Numbered from the stretch's first letter, positions 42,472 to 52,178 are shown. The stretch: 64,000 nt of DNA from Nocardiopsis sp. FIRDI 009 (GCF_003386285.1 NZ_QPNC01000015.1:1-64000), one strand, 5' to 3'. The notes: generated by a model from the sequence alone, not told the origin. Numbers and translations are program-made.

Positions 42472-42729
42472 ATGCACTTGAGGGGTCGTCTGGTGCACCG
42501 GATCACCCGTGGGGACGTAGGAAAACGGGTCTCCGTCCGAATCCGCCTCCCCGATCAGGGTTTCACCGATATCGTCGGTGTCGTGGAGTCCTGGACGGAC
42601 GGCGTGCTGACCCTGCGCCGCCGCGACGACTCGGCGGTCGAGGTCGCCGAATCCGACATCGCCGCCAGCCGTGTCGTTCCCCCCGTGCCACCGCGACGAC
42701 ATGACGGGCGTCCCCCACAGGCGCCCTGA
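42472..42729 (+). CDS. Small SH3-like domain protein
   Basis: The 85-residue protein has strong G/C-ended codons and a compact beta-rich pattern ([10 protein letters not shown], then [11 protein letters not shown], then [13 protein letters not shown]). This resembles the N-terminal domain of Rv0428c-type GNAT proteins, but no acetyltransferase domain follows. The C-terminus is basic and proline-rich. Its function is unknown. ATG 42472 is the start, reached from a promoter in the gap with the divergent ferredoxin gene. Confidence 0.7.
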   Translation: MHLRGRLVHRITRGDVGKRVSVRIRLPDQGFTDIVGVVESWTDGVLTLRRRDDSAVEVAESDIAASRVVPPVPPRRHDGRPPQAP

Positions 42730-42739
42730 CGGTCGCGGC

Positions 42740-42800
42740 CGTCCCGGTGCCACGACGACAGTCCGAACACACCGACGGCGCCCCGGACGGCACCGGGACG
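42740..42800 (+). terminator. Large-loop hairpin after the small SH3-like gene
   Basis: CGTCCCGGTGCC (42740-42751) and GGCACCGGGACG (42789-42800) form a perfect 12-bp stem. The 37-nt loop contains GTCCG and CGGAC, which extend pairing. Confidence 0.5.
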
Positions 42801-42968
42801 CCAGATCAGCCCTGAACACAGGCATTCTTCGCCCCGTCCGGGGTAGAAGACGGCAGAGCCCCGCCATGAGCACGAGCCAGCTCCGCGGGACACAGGAGAG
42901 CACCGCGCCCCGGCGTCACCCCACGCTGAGCGGGCGCCCGGCACGGCGGGAGGTGGTGAGCGCCCATC

Positions 42969-44330
42969 ATGCGCGAAGCAGTCGCGTCCGCCCTCGCGGA
43001 ACTGGCCGGACGGGACGAGCGGGCGGCCGGGTCCGCGCGTCAGGCGTTGGACACCCTGTCCCCCGAGCACGACGTCGAACGGCTCACCCAGTACGCCGTC
43101 CAGCGGTTCTGCTGGTTCGAGCTCCCCGCACGGTTCCCCCGGTCCGTGGACGACCGGGTGTTCACGGCCCGCTCCCTCGGCACGCTCTTCTCCCTCCTCG
43201 AACTCCACCGCTACGCCCAGGTGTGCTCGGCGCCGGAGACGGTCGCGCTGCTGTCCATCGGCGACGACGACCACGGCACCAGGCTGGCCCTGTACGAGCG
43301 GCTCATGTGGGAGTCGGGTGTGGAACCGCCGGACCTGCCCGAACTGACGTGGGGCGGCGCGGTCGGCGACGCCGAGATCCGGGCGCGCCACGAGACCGCC
43401 GCCGCGCTGGAACTGGCCATCACGGTCGGTGACGTGCGTCCGGGCAAACACGGATGGCGGACGGCGCAGGAGCGGTTCGCCCGCTCCTTCCTCACCCAGC
43501 CCGACCGCCGGGGCCTGAGCCACCTGGACCGGATCCGGGAGGAGCGGGTGCGCGCGTGGATCGGATCGTCCGTGCATCCGCACAGGCAGCGCCTGTGGCC
43601 GCTGGTGGGGCAGATCATCGCCGGGGCGGACGTCCCGCGTGGGGCGGACACGGCCCTGGCGCCGCTGCGGGCTCTGCTGGACCTGGCGGCGGACGGGATC
43701 GTGCTCACCCAGATCGGGTACATCGCGCCCGGAGTGGTCCGGCAGATGTGCGCGGACTTCGGGTGGCACACCTCGCCGGACCCCCCGCGCAGCGAGACCG
43801 ACGCCACCCAGTTGATCGCCCTGCACCAGGTGCTGCGCGGGATGCGCGCGGTGCGCAGGTCGGGGCGGCGACTGGTGCTGACGCGGCGCGGCCGGCAGTT
43901 GCGCGAGGACCCCGAGGCTCTGTGGTGGGCCGTCACCGAGACGCTGTGCCGGACCGGCGGCATCGAGCAGGCGGCGGCGGAGACGCTGCTGGGGCTGCTG
44001 TTGGCGCGGTCGCCGCAGGGGGCCGGGTCGCACGCCCGGCGCGGGGAGTCGGACGTGGTGACGGCGGAACGGGTTCTGACGGAGTCCGGGTGGGTGCCCG
44101 CGGAGGTCCCGGTGTCCGCGGGACGGCACGCGGCGGCGCGTCGCAGGACCGCGGAGACCGCGTCGGACCAGGTCCGGGCGCTGGTGATGGCGGTCGGTTG
44201 GCTGCTGGAGACCCTGGGTCTGCTCACCGAGGACGATGGCGAGGGTCACCGGGAGCTGACCGCTCCGGGGCGGGCGTTCGCGATCGCGTGCCTGCACAAG
44301 TCCGCGGTGGCGCCGCGCGCGGTGGTCTAG
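42969..44330 (+). CDS. Hypothetical protein with winged-helix-like C-terminal region
   Basis: The 453-residue protein has no named domain that I can place with confidence. A segment in the middle (TQIGYIAPGVVRQMCADFGW, then LHQVLRGMRAVRRSGRRLVLTRRGRQL) resembles the winged-helix region in some large actinobacterial proteins of the plasmid pRiA4b ORF3 or SEC-C type. It is soluble and leucine/arginine-rich. ATG 42969 is preceded by GGTGAG eight bases upstream. Neighbours are not informative. Confidence 0.7.
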   Translation: MREAVASALAELAGRDERAAGSARQALDTLSPEHDVERLTQYAVQRFCWFELPARFPRSVDDRVFTARSLGTLFSLLELHRYAQVCSAPETVALLSIGDDDHGTRLALYERLMWESGVEPPDLPELTWGGAVGDAEIRARHETAAALELAITVGDVRPGKHGWRTAQERFARSFLTQPDRRGLSHLDRIREERVRAWIGSSVHPHRQRLWPLVGQIIAGADVPRGADTALAPLRALLDLAADGIVLTQIGYIAPGVVRQMCADFGWHTSPDPPRSETDATQLIALHQVLRGMRAVRRSGRRLVLTRRGRQLREDPEALWWAVTETLCRTGGIEQAAAETLLGLLLARSPQGAGSHARRGESDVVTAERVLTESGWVPAEVPVSAGRHAAARRRTAETASDQVRALVMAVGWLLETLGLLTEDDGEGHRELTAPGRAFAIACLHKSAVAPRAVV

Positions 44331-44347
44331 CCGGTGTTCGTCGTGGT

Positions 44348-44460
44348 CCTCCGCTTCGCCCCGGCCCGTGTTCGGGCGCCCCGAAGGCGGGGATGCCTCA
44401 TCCTCGGCGGCGCCTGACGCTCGTTCCTCGCCACGCGGCCCGCCTCGCCCGCCACCACCC
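44348..44460 (+). repeat. Dispersed intergenic repeat, copy B
   Basis: About 110 bp matching 17581-17692 with scattered differences, followed by an extra inverted repeat GCCCGCCA/TGGCGGGC (44447-44454, 44483-44490). It fills the gap between the unknown gene (ends 44330) and the M50 protease (44543). Confidence 0.6.
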
Positions 44461-44542
44461 CTCGCGAAGCGACCCTGGGCGATGGCGGGCCACGGGAGGG
44501 CCTAATCTGGACCGCGAACCACCCGCGATCAGCAGGAGCGCC

Positions 44543-45553
44543 ATGCCCACGCCCGAGACGCCGCAGAGTGCGGACACGACCGACGGGCCCGGACCGGACA
44601 CGGCCCCGGACGCCGGGGACGCGCGCGGCACGGACCCGTGGGAGCGGATGCCCCAGGACGCTCTCAACGTCCCGGACCTCGATGGGGACACCGAGGACGA
44701 AGGCGTGGCGGGTGAGGACGCGAGGCTCGCCGAAACCGCCGCGCCGAAGCGCGACGTGTCCGGCGGCTGGTCGGACTTCCTGCCCAGCCCGGTGTTCGTG
44801 CTGCTGCTGGGCCTCGTCGGTTTCGCGGGCTGGCTGTCGTGGACGGCGGTCGAACTGGACTGGGCGGCCGAGGGGACGAGCGTCACACCGCTGATCCCGC
44901 CCCTCCTCATCGTCCTGGGGTGGATCGCCTCGGCGACCGTGCACGAGTTCGGGCACGCGCTCGCCGCCTACCTGGCCGGTGACCGCTCCCTGCGCGGCAG
45001 CGGCTACCTCAGGCTCAACCCCTTCGCCTTCCGGGAGACCTTCGGCGGCCTGGTCCTGCCCGTGGTCTACCTGTGCCTCGGCGGCCTGGGGCTGACCGGG
45101 CCGCCCACCTACGTGACGTGGGACCGCGTCCCGGCCTCGCGCCGTGCCGCGGTGGTGCTCGCCGGTCCGCTGGCCAGCCTCGTGCTGTCGGCGGCGCTGA
45201 CGGTCACCGTCTCGGTCCTCGTCCCGCCGGGCAACGACACCACCAACTGGGCGATCTCCTCGATGGCCTTCCTGTCGCTGGCCAACCTGACGGCGGCCGT
45301 GGTCAACCTGCTGCCGATCCCCGGCCTGGACGGGTTCGAGCTGCTCGCGCCCGCGCTGTCGGACAGGGTGGCCGGTTTCCTGCGCGTCAACGCGCTGTAC
45401 TTCTCGATCGCGGTCTTCGCGCTGCTGTGGTTCCCGACCGTCAACGACGTCTTCGTCGACGCCTTCTACCGGTTCTACGACCTGGTCCTGCCGAACCCGG
45501 CGTACCCGGGCATGGTGTTCTTCGGTCAGCTGCTGCTGCGGTTCTGGGCCTGA
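44543..45553 (+). CDS. M50-family site-2 protease homologue
   Basis: The 336-residue protein has an acidic disordered N-terminus (about 1-75), then about six hydrophobic segments. The zinc-binding HExxH motif reads HEFGH at residues 134-138 within a membrane helix, and LPIPGLDG near residue 260 supplies the third metal-ligand Asp. Site-2 proteases cut membrane-bound regulators such as anti-sigma factors. The neighbouring sigE locus makes this a candidate for processing its anti-sigma factor, which is inference. ATG 44543 has AGGAG upstream. Confidence 0.9.
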   Translation: MPTPETPQSADTTDGPGPDTAPDAGDARGTDPWERMPQDALNVPDLDGDTEDEGVAGEDARLAETAAPKRDVSGGWSDFLPSPVFVLLLGLVGFAGWLSWTAVELDWAAEGTSVTPLIPPLLIVLGWIASATVHEFGHALAAYLAGDRSLRGSGYLRLNPFAFRETFGGLVLPVVYLCLGGLGLTGPPTYVTWDRVPASRRAAVVLAGPLASLVLSAALTVTVSVLVPPGNDTTNWAISSMAFLSLANLTAAVVNLLPIPGLDGFELLAPALSDRVAGFLRVNALYFSIAVFALLWFPTVNDVFVDAFYRFYDLVLPNPAYPGMVFFGQLLLRFWA

Positions 45554-45565
45554 CCCCCCGGAGCG

Positions 45566-46030
45566 TCAGCCGCGGCCGTCGTCCCCGAGGGGACGGCGGC
45601 CGCGCGCGCTTCGGACCGAGCTGACCACCACGGCCGCCGCCAGTGCCAGCATCGACCCGAGCTGGTAACCGTTGTGGATCATGTGACCGGTGAGCACGAT
45701 GTCGCCGCCGGGCGTGTAGCCGATCACGACGAAGACGGAGAGCACGAACCCCACCGTGAAGGCCATCGCGGCGTCCGGCGTCCCGCTGCCCCACGCCAGG
45801 AGTCGGCAGCCCGCGTACAGCAGGGCCGCGTAGACCAGGAGGGCGACCACCGCGATCGTCGGCACCGGCTGTCCCGCCTCCCAGTACCGGGTCAGCCATC
45901 CCGCGCACAGGGACGACACGAACCCGACCACCGCCCCCAGCGGCGCCACGACGGCGAGCGTGGCCAGGTACACCAGGATCGAGGCGCCACGGCCCCGTGC
46001 GGCCCCCGCGTCGGTCTCGGTCGTGGTCAT
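45566..46030 (-). CDS. Small integral membrane protein (DUF6113-like)
   Basis: The 154-residue protein has four hydrophobic segments. It lies directly downstream of mshB on the same strand, like the Rv1171 protein in mycobacteria. The pattern resembles DUF6113 proteins, a family found beside mshB in streptomycetes, as I recall. No function is known. ATG 46030 lies 8 nt from a -10 TATCCT (46039-46044), so it may have its own leaderless transcript. Confidence 0.75.
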   Translation of the reverse strand: MTTTETDAGAARGRGASILVYLATLAVVAPLGAVVGFVSSLCAGWLTRYWEAGQPVPTIAVVALLVYAALLYAGCRLLAWGSGTPDAAMAFTVGFVLSVFVVIGYTPGGDIVLTGHMIHNGYQLGSMLALAAAVVVSSVRSARGRRPLGDDGRG

Positions 46031-46077
46031 GTCAGTGGAGGATACGCGGCCGGCCCCGCCGTGTCCGTCGGTGCCGC

Positions 46078-46941
46078 TCACAGGCCCGCGAAGAGGTCGG
46101 TCTCGAACTCCCCGCCGACGGTCCTCGGCGTCGGCCCCATGAGCAGGGTGAAGTGCTCCACGGCGTCGATCTCCTGCGCGATGCCGTTCGACAGCGCGAA
46201 CCGCTCGCCCTCCACCGCGATCTGGGTGGCGTGCGCGCGCATCGCGAGCGCCTTGGCCGCCCAGTGGTCGGTGGCGTCGATCCGCGTGGTCACCGCCGAG
46301 TCGGGCGTGCCCAGGGCGATGTCGGACACCCGGGAGGGCGGCGTGAAGGAACCGGGCTCCTCGGCCAGGCGGGAGATGGACGCCTCGATCCGCGACACGG
46401 GCTGGGCGATCGCATAGAGCTTGCGGACCTGCCAGGGGGTCCCCGGCATGGTGCGCTCCCCCGCCTTGACGCAGGCCCGGCGGGTGACCCGGTGCGCCTG
46501 GATGTGGTCGGGGTGGCCGTAGCCCCCGTTCTCGTCGTAGCTGACCACCACGTGCGGACGCGTCTGGCGGATCAGCTCCGCCAGGAGGGTCGCCGCCTCC
46601 TCGACGTCGGCCCCGCAGAAGGCGCGGGGGTGGTCGTTGGCGGGGCCGCCGGCCATCCCGGAGTCGCGGTAGCGGCCGGGGCCGCCGAGGAACCGGTGGT
46701 CGCGCACGCCCAGCGCGACACAGGCCTTGTCGAGTTCGCCGACACGGTGTTCGCCCAGCGTGTCGTCGCGGTCGGCGGCCAGGTGCGCGAGCTCGTCGGG
46801 GATGACCTCCCCCTCCTCGCCCAGGGTGCAGGTCACGAGGGTGACCTGCGCGCCCTCGGCCGCGTACTTCGCCAGCGTCGCCCCCGTGACGATGCTCTCG
46901 TCGTCGGGGTGCGCGTGCACCATCATCAGTCGCCTGTCCAT
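46078..46941 (-). CDS. mshB: N-acetyl-1-D-myo-inositol-2-amino-2-deoxy-alpha-D-glucopyranoside deacetylase
   Basis: The 287-residue PIG-L family zinc enzyme has the AHPDDE motif (residues about 10-15) with the catalytic Asp, and a second metal-ligand His in [11 protein letters not shown]. It removes the acetyl group from GlcNAc-inositol in the second step of mycothiol synthesis. ATG 46941 is the start. It explains how the predicted mycothiol-dependent protein at 23448 could be supplied with cofactor. Confidence 0.95.
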   Translation of the reverse strand: MDRRLMMVHAHPDDESIVTGATLAKYAAEGAQVTLVTCTLGEEGEVIPDELAHLAADRDDTLGEHRVGELDKACVALGVRDHRFLGGPGRYRDSGMAGGPANDHPRAFCGADVEEAATLLAELIRQTRPHVVVSYDENGGYGHPDHIQAHRVTRRACVKAGERTMPGTPWQVRKLYAIAQPVSRIEASISRLAEEPGSFTPPSRVSDIALGTPDSAVTTRIDATDHWAAKALAMRAHATQIAVEGERFALSNGIAQEIDAVEHFTLLMGPTPRTVGGEFETDLFAGL

Positions 46942-47082
46942 CACGTAGCGAACGATACCGGGCGGACCGCCCCTCCTCCGACCGGCCGGCCTCCGGGGTC
47001 CGGCTCCCGCTCCCCGGGCCCGGGGAGGGGCTCGCCACGGTCGGCGCGACGGGACGGCCGGGTGATGGGACACAATCGCCCT

Positions 47083-49293
47083 ATGAGCTTTCCTCGCCAA
47101 CTGGCCCGAACCCACCGCTTCACCATCGGTGTCCCGTACGCGTTCGAGATCTCCCCGGACGGGCGACGTGTCGCCTTCCTGAGGGGGCGGGACGGCGTGG
47201 ACACCGCCACCTGTCTGTGGGTGCACGAGACCGAGGAGGGTACGGCCTGGGTGGCCGCGGACCCCCGGGCGCTCGGCGCCGATGACGAGAACCTCCCTCC
47301 GGAGGAGCGCGCCCGCCGTGAGCGGCTGCGGGAGAGCGGCGGCGGCATCGTCTCCTACTCGGTGGACGACGCGTTCACCCGTGCCGTGTTCGCCCTCTCG
47401 GGGCGGCTCTTCTACGTGGACCTGGTGGGCGACGACAACACCCCCCGCGAGCTGCCCGCGACCCAGCCGGTCGTGGACCCCCGGATCAGCCCGCGCGGCG
47501 ACCGCGTCGGCTATGTGAGCGGCGGCGCGCTGCGTGTGATCGACATCGCCGCCGCCGAGGAGGACCACGGGGACCGCGTCCTGGCCGAGCCCGACGGGGA
47601 GCACGTGACGTGGGGTCTGGCGGACTTCGTCGCGGCCGAGGAGATGAGCCGGTACCGCGGCTTCTGGTGGGCTCCCGACGGCGGGGCGATCCTGGCCACG
47701 CGGGTCGACGAGGCCGACGTCGCCCGCTGGTACGTGGACGACCCCGCCAGCCCGGGGCAGGAGCCGACCGCCCTGCGCTACCCGGCGGCCGGGACCGCCA
47801 ACCCGGACGTGCGGATGGCGGTGCTGTCGGTGGGCACGGCGGGCCAGCACCGGGCGGACGGCCCGGGCGAGCCCGCGTGGATCGAGTGGGACCGCGCGGC
47901 GCTTCCGTACCTGGCGCGGGCGGGCTGGACCACCGGCCCCGACGGGACTCCGACGGTGGTGTTCACCGCGCAGAGCCGCGACCAGCGCACCATGACGCTG
48001 TTCAGCGCCGACCCGGTGACCGGCCTGGTCGCCGAGGTGCGCACGGACACCGACGACGTGTGGCTGGAGATCGTGTCGGGGGTGCCCGACCACACCGCCT
48101 CCGGTGACCTGGTGTGGGTGGCGCGCGATCCGGAGCACGGCGAGCGGCGGGTGTACGTGGGCGACCAGCCGGTCAGCCCGCCCGACGTGTACGTGCGTTC
48201 CGTGGTCGACGTGGACGGGGACCGGGTCCTGTACTCGGGTTCCCCGGCCGGGCGCCCCGGGGTCGTGTCCCTGTGGCTGGTGGACCTGCCGACGGGGCTG
48301 GCCGCGCCGGTGGAGGTGCCCGGACACGGGTGCTCGACCACCTCCGACGCGGAGGCGCACAGCGGGGTGCGGTCGGGGCGGCTGCGCGGTGACACGCTCG
48401 TGGTGCAGCACCGGTCGATGGAGTTCCCGGGCGTGCACACGCTGGTGTTCCGCAACGCCAGTTCGGAGACGCAGCGGGAGCTGAGCGAGATCGCCAGCTT
48501 CGCGGAGAGCCCCGACCTGCCGGACCCGCTGCGGGTGGAGAGGTGGCGGGCCGGCGAGCGGGGCATCCCGACCGCGCTCGTGCTGCCGTCCTGGTACCGG
48601 GAGGACCTGCGTCCGCTGCCGGTGCTCATGGCTCCGTACGGCGGACCGCACGCGCAGCGGGTGCTCAACGCGCGGGGGGCGTTCCTGACCGCGCAGTGGT
48701 ACGCGGATCAGGGGTTCGCGGTGCTGATCGCGGACGGTCGGGGCACCCCCGGCGTCGGCGTGGAGTGGGAGCAGGCGATCCACCTCGACCTGGCCACGCC
48801 GGTCCTGGAGGACCAGGTGGCGGCGTTGCGGGACGCGGCGGAGCGGTACCCGTTCCTGGACACCTCACGGGTGGGGATCCAGGGGTGGTCGTTCGGCGGG
48901 TACCTGGCGGCGTTGGCGGTGCTGCGCAGGCCGGACGTGTTCCACGCGGCGATCGCGGGCGCCCCCGTCATCGACTGGAAGCTGTACGACACGCACTACA
49001 CCGAGCGGTACCTGGGCACGCCGCAGGAGCGGCCGGAGGCATACGAGGGCAGCTCGTTGCTGGCGGACGCGGCGAAGCTGGAACGGCCGCTGATGATGAT
49101 CCACGGCCTGTCGGACGACAACGTGGTGTTCGCGCACACGCAGCGGATGTCGTCGGCGCTGCTCGCGGCGGGGCGCAAGCACACGGTGCTGCCGTTGTCG
49201 GGGGTGACGCACATGCCGTCGGACCCGGTGGTGGCGGAGAACCTGATGCTGCTCCAGGTGGAGTTCCTGAGGGACAACCTCACCGGGGAGTAG
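47083..49293 (+). CDS. Prolyl oligopeptidase/dipeptidyl-peptidase IV-like S9 peptidase
   Basis: The 736-residue protein has an N-terminal beta-propeller region (about 1-450) and a C-terminal alpha/beta-hydrolase domain. The catalytic Ser lies in GWSFGGY (Ser603), with the Asp in LSDDNV and the His in VTHMP. No signal peptide is visible, so it is probably cytoplasmic. It cleaves small peptides after Pro or Ala. ATG 47083 lies 6 nt from a CACAAT -10, so it is probably leaderless. Confidence 0.92.
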   Translation: MSFPRQLARTHRFTIGVPYAFEISPDGRRVAFLRGRDGVDTATCLWVHETEEGTAWVAADPRALGADDENLPPEERARRERLRESGGGIVSYSVDDAFTRAVFALSGRLFYVDLVGDDNTPRELPATQPVVDPRISPRGDRVGYVSGGALRVIDIAAAEEDHGDRVLAEPDGEHVTWGLADFVAAEEMSRYRGFWWAPDGGAILATRVDEADVARWYVDDPASPGQEPTALRYPAAGTANPDVRMAVLSVGTAGQHRADGPGEPAWIEWDRAALPYLARAGWTTGPDGTPTVVFTAQSRDQRTMTLFSADPVTGLVAEVRTDTDDVWLEIVSGVPDHTASGDLVWVARDPEHGERRVYVGDQPVSPPDVYVRSVVDVDGDRVLYSGSPAGRPGVVSLWLVDLPTGLAAPVEVPGHGCSTTSDAEAHSGVRSGRLRGDTLVVQHRSMEFPGVHTLVFRNASSETQRELSEIASFAESPDLPDPLRVERWRAGERGIPTALVLPSWYREDLRPLPVLMAPYGGPHAQRVLNARGAFLTAQWYADQGFAVLIADGRGTPGVGVEWEQAIHLDLATPVLEDQVAALRDAAERYPFLDTSRVGIQGWSFGGYLAALAVLRRPDVFHAAIAGAPVIDWKLYDTHYTERYLGTPQERPEAYEGSSLLADAAKLERPLMMIHGLSDDNVVFAHTQRMSSALLAAGRKHTVLPLSGVTHMPSDPVVAENLMLLQVEFLRDNLTGE

Positions 49294-49413
49294 ACGGGAC
49301 GGGCGGGGCGGGGGCGGGTCGCGTCGGTCCGCCCCGGGGGTCCCCGGCTCGGCGGCCCCTCCCGCCGCCCGACCCGCCGAACGGTCCGCCGAGGGTGGCC
49401 ATAGCCTGGGGGT

Positions 49414-49788
49414 ATGCGTTCCTTCGCGGTGCCGCTCGCGCTGGCGGCCGACCTGGTGTGTGTGCTCGCCTTCGTCGTGATCGGCAAGGTCGACCACGAG
49501 ACCGGACTCGCCCTGCCCGCGGTGGCCTCGACCGCGTGGCCGTTCCTGGCCGCCCTCGCCCTCGGCTGGGCGGTCACCCTGGCCTGGCGCTCACCGCTCC
49601 GCATCTGGCCGACCGGTCTGTTCGTGTGGGCGGTGACCGTCGCCGGGGGCATGGTGCTGCGCCTGGCCACCGGGGAGGGGGCGCCCCTGAGCTTCGTCCT
49701 GGTCACCTCCGCCTTCCTCGCCGTGACGCTCCTCGGCTGGCGCGCGGGGGCGCTCCTGGTCACCGGGGGGCGTCGGCCGACCGCCTGA
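49414..49788 (+). CDS. DUF3054 membrane protein
   Basis: The 124-residue protein has four hydrophobic segments and the DUF3054 pattern: an early ADLVCVLAFVVIG, then WPFLAALALGWAV, and a final TSAFLAVTLLGWR. It is a small actinobacterial and archaeal membrane family of unknown function. ATG 49414 is 6 nt after TAGCCT (49402-49407), so it is probably leaderless. Confidence 0.88.
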   Translation: MRSFAVPLALAADLVCVLAFVVIGKVDHETGLALPAVASTAWPFLAALALGWAVTLAWRSPLRIWPTGLFVWAVTVAGGMVLRLATGEGAPLSFVLVTSAFLAVTLLGWRAGALLVTGGRRPTA

Positions 49789-49835
49789 GGGGAGGGGGCG
49801 GCATCGACCCGTGGAGGCTCCCTAAGCTGGAACGG

Positions 49836-50504
49836 ATGAACGAGCACACCGCACCCGCGACCACCCCGACGCCGCCTCCCGGTGAGGATGAGGCGCGCGA
49901 GGTGGGTGTGGGCCCGTGGGTCGGCCCCTGGCCCGAGGACGACCGGTACGATCCCGAGCTCCTGGCCGGGGGAGACCGCCGCAACGTCGTGGACCGCTAC
50001 CGCTACTGGCGGCGCGAGGCGATCGTCGCCGACCTCGACGCCGTGCGACACCCCTTCCACGTCGCCGTGGAGAACTGGTCGCACGACTTCAACATCGGTT
50101 CGGTGGTGCGCACCGCCAACGCCTTCGGCTGCGCGGCGGTGCACATCGTCGGCCGTCGCAGGTGGAACCGGCGCGGCGCCATGGTGACCGATCGCTACCA
50201 GCACGTCCACCACCACCCCGACACCGCCGCGCTGCTGGAGTGGGCCGGGGAGCGCGGGCTCCCGCTGGTCGGGATCGACAACCTGCCCGGAGCGGTCCCC
50301 CTGGAGACCCATCCGCTGCCCCGCGAGGTCGTCCTGGTGTTCGGCCAGGAGGGTCCGGGGCTGTCGGAGGAGGCCCGGAAGGTGTGCGAGGCGGTGCTGT
50401 CGATCGCGCAGTTCGGGTCGACGCGGTCGATCAACGCGGGAGCCGCCGCGGCGGTGGCGATGCACGCCTGGGTACGGGCGCACGTGTTCGGCCAGTCGGT
50501 GTGA
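49836..50504 (+). CDS. TrmH/SpoU-family RNA methyltransferase
   Basis: The 222-residue SPOUT enzyme has the knotted-fold motifs: NIGSVVRTANAFG, VVLVFGQEGPGL and IAQFGSTRSINAGAAAAVAMHAW. It probably 2'-O-methylates rRNA or tRNA; the exact site is not predictable. The N-terminal 35 residues are disordered. ATG 49836 is 7 nt after TAAGCT (49823-49828), so it is probably leaderless. Confidence 0.9.
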   Translation: MNEHTAPATTPTPPPGEDEAREVGVGPWVGPWPEDDRYDPELLAGGDRRNVVDRYRYWRREAIVADLDAVRHPFHVAVENWSHDFNIGSVVRTANAFGCAAVHIVGRRRWNRRGAMVTDRYQHVHHHPDTAALLEWAGERGLPLVGIDNLPGAVPLETHPLPREVVLVFGQEGPGLSEEARKVCEAVLSIAQFGSTRSINAGAAAAVAMHAWVRAHVFGQSV

Positions 50505-50610
50505 GCACGCGGCCGGTGTGAGCCTGGCCACCGCGGCCCGGACCCGGATCCGTCGTGACACTCCCGTGATCTACCATGTGCGGAACGCCCCCTATCGGAG
50601 AGTTCTTGGG

Positions 50611-51246
50611 ATGAGTCCGATCGCCACCGCCGCCGTCCGCCCCGCCACGATCGACGACGTGCCCGCCGTGGCCCGGGTCCTGAGCCGGGCGCTCCACGAC
50701 GATCCGCTCTTCCGGTGGCTGTTCCCCGACGAGGAGCAGCGGATGGCCCGCACCCGGCGCCTCTTCGCGCTGGCGGCGGGCTTCGGCTACGTCCCGTCCG
50801 GGGACACCCGCGTCGCCGAGATGGCCGAGACCGCCGCGGACTCCCCGGTGGTCCGGGCGGCCGCGCTGTGGGCGCCTCCGGCGGCCAACCCCGAGGGGCC
50901 GCTGGTCTCGCCGCGCTCCTGGCCGCACTGGGGGCCGCTGGTCGGTCGGACCCGGATGAGCGCCTTCGTCCGACTCTTCGCCGAGTGGAAGATGGCCGCG
51001 CCCCAGGAGCCGCACCTGTACCTGGCGGCTCTGGGCGTCGACCCCGCCGTCGAGGGCGCCGGTCTGGCCCGGGGGCTGCTGTCCGCGGGTCTGGCCCGGG
51101 CCGACGCCGAGTACACGCCGGTCTTCACCCAGACGCTCGACCCCGCCGCCGTGGCCTTCTACCAGCGGTTCGGTTTCGAGGTGGTCCGCGAGGTCGAGCA
51201 CCCCGGGGTCGGCACCAGCCGCTTCCTCCTGCGTGCTCCGATGTAG
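50611..51246 (+). CDS. GNAT-family N-acetyltransferase
   Basis: The 211-residue protein has the acetyl-CoA-binding core with LYLAALGVDPAVEGAGLARGL, the A-motif of GNAT enzymes, and YQRFGFEVV near the end. It is similar to short GNAT proteins of unknown substrate. ATG 50611 has a GGAG site about 10 bases upstream. A longer frame from 50518 would add a non-conserved leader. The gap up to the tetR stop at 51454 holds no clear gene. Confidence 0.85.
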   Translation: MSPIATAAVRPATIDDVPAVARVLSRALHDDPLFRWLFPDEEQRMARTRRLFALAAGFGYVPSGDTRVAEMAETAADSPVVRAAALWAPPAANPEGPLVSPRSWPHWGPLVGRTRMSAFVRLFAEWKMAAPQEPHLYLAALGVDPAVEGAGLARGLLSAGLARADAEYTPVFTQTLDPAAVAFYQRFGFEVVREVEHPGVGTSRFLLRAPM

Positions 51247-51453
51247 GAGGAGTCACCGAAGGGCTACGTAGGACGACGCCGCGCGTCCAGCACGAGCCGT
51301 GACCGAACCCCGGTTCCACGGGAAGAGGCGGCGCGCATGGCCTCCACGACTCCGGCGGACGCCCGCGTCCGCACCGCGACGACGAACCCCGTCCCACGGG
51401 CGCCACGGCTTCCGGGTGGTGCGCGCGGTCGACGAACCGTCGGCGCCCCCGGC

Positions 51454-52101
51454 CTACTGCATGCTGCGTCCCTCCGCGGCCTGAGCCGCCCCCGCCCGGG
51501 CCGGTCGGGGGGCGAGCAGACCAGCCACCAGGTCACGCGCGGCCCGACCGTAGTCGGCGGAGGACAGCTCGGGCTCCCAGGCCCGCTGGAGGATGTAGCC
51601 CTGCACCAGGCCGAGCACCACGCGGGCCGTGGCCAGCGGGTCCACGGACTCGGGGATCTCGCCCTCCGCACAGCCGAGGGCCACGCGTTCACGCAGTTGG
51701 TCGACCACGCCGTCGACCCCCTCCTGCAGCACCTCGCCCAGCGCGGGATCGCGCAGCGCCTCACCCCACGACTGGACGGCCAGGCGCGTTCGCGAGTCGG
51801 CCCTGTCCATCGCCTCGATGGTGGCGGGCAGGTCCCCGACCAGCTCGGGGAAGGGCCTGCGCCGCGCGATCGACTCGCGGACCACGCCCTGCACCGCGCC
51901 GATCGCGTCCAGGGCGATCGCGGCGATGATGGCGTCCTTCCCCGGGAAGTAGCGGTACACGGCGCCCGGTGACAGACCGGCCTCGTCGATCACGTTCCGC
52001 ATGGACGTGCGGTGGAAGCCGTCCCGGGCGAAGCACGTGGCGGCCGCGGCGAGGATGTGCTCCCGGCGCTGCGCCAGGTAGGCGTCGGAGACTCGTGGCA
52101 T
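51454..52101 (-). CDS. TetR-family regulator of the monooxygenase operon
   Basis: The 215-residue protein has an N-terminal TetR helix-turn-helix (about 13-58, including FHRTSMRNVIDEAG and YRYFPGKDAII) and a ligand-binding domain. It probably represses its own gene and the divergent monooxygenase gene via the two AACGAAC operator sites between them. ATG 52101 lies 6 nt from a -10 TACTAT (52108-52113), so the gene is probably leaderless. Confidence 0.88.
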   Translation of the reverse strand: MPRVSDAYLAQRREHILAAAATCFARDGFHRTSMRNVIDEAGLSPGAVYRYFPGKDAIIAAIALDAIGAVQGVVRESIARRRPFPELVGDLPATIEAMDRADSRTRLAVQSWGEALRDPALGEVLQEGVDGVVDQLRERVALGCAEGEIPESVDPLATARVVLGLVQGYILQRAWEPELSSADYGRAARDLVAGLLAPRPARAGAAQAAEGRSMQ

Positions 52102-52107
52102 GCGTAC

Positions 52108-52135
52108 ATAGTAGAACGAACGATCGTTCTTGACA
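52108..52135. promoter_or_regulatory. tetR promoter and operator 1
   Basis: The perfect palindrome GAACGATCGTTC (52118-52129) sits between the tetR -10 (52108-52113) and its -35. A consensus TTGACA (52130-52135) reads rightward for the monooxygenase. A bound regulator would block both. Confidence 0.65.
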
Positions 52136-52164
52136 GATGCCCCTCTCCCGAGGAAGCTAAAAAG

Positions 52165-52178
52165 AACGAACATTCGTT
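52165..52178 (+). promoter_or_regulatory. Operator 2 upstream of the monooxygenase start
   Basis: AACGAA and TTCGTT form an inverted repeat around CA. The surrounding 19 bp match operator 1 at most positions (shared AGAACGAAC, then TTCGTT-like), so the same regulator should bind. It is just before the ribosome-binding site. Confidence 0.6.

Noticed and set aside
42671-43432. Frame starting near 42865 as a separate gene
   Set aside because: Codon bias drops as it overlaps the clear gene at 42969.
43454-44542. Upstream extension of the M50 protease frame
   Set aside because: It runs out of frame through another gene. The ATG at 44543 has a ribosome-binding site and the family's usual N-terminus follows.
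46942-48783. Very long frame antisense to the S9 peptidase joined to mshB
   Set aside because: The extension is a shadow; the mshB motifs begin at 46941.
51299-51453. Possible small gene between the GNAT gene and the TetR gene
   Set aside because: Codon bias is weak and no homology-like pattern is seen.
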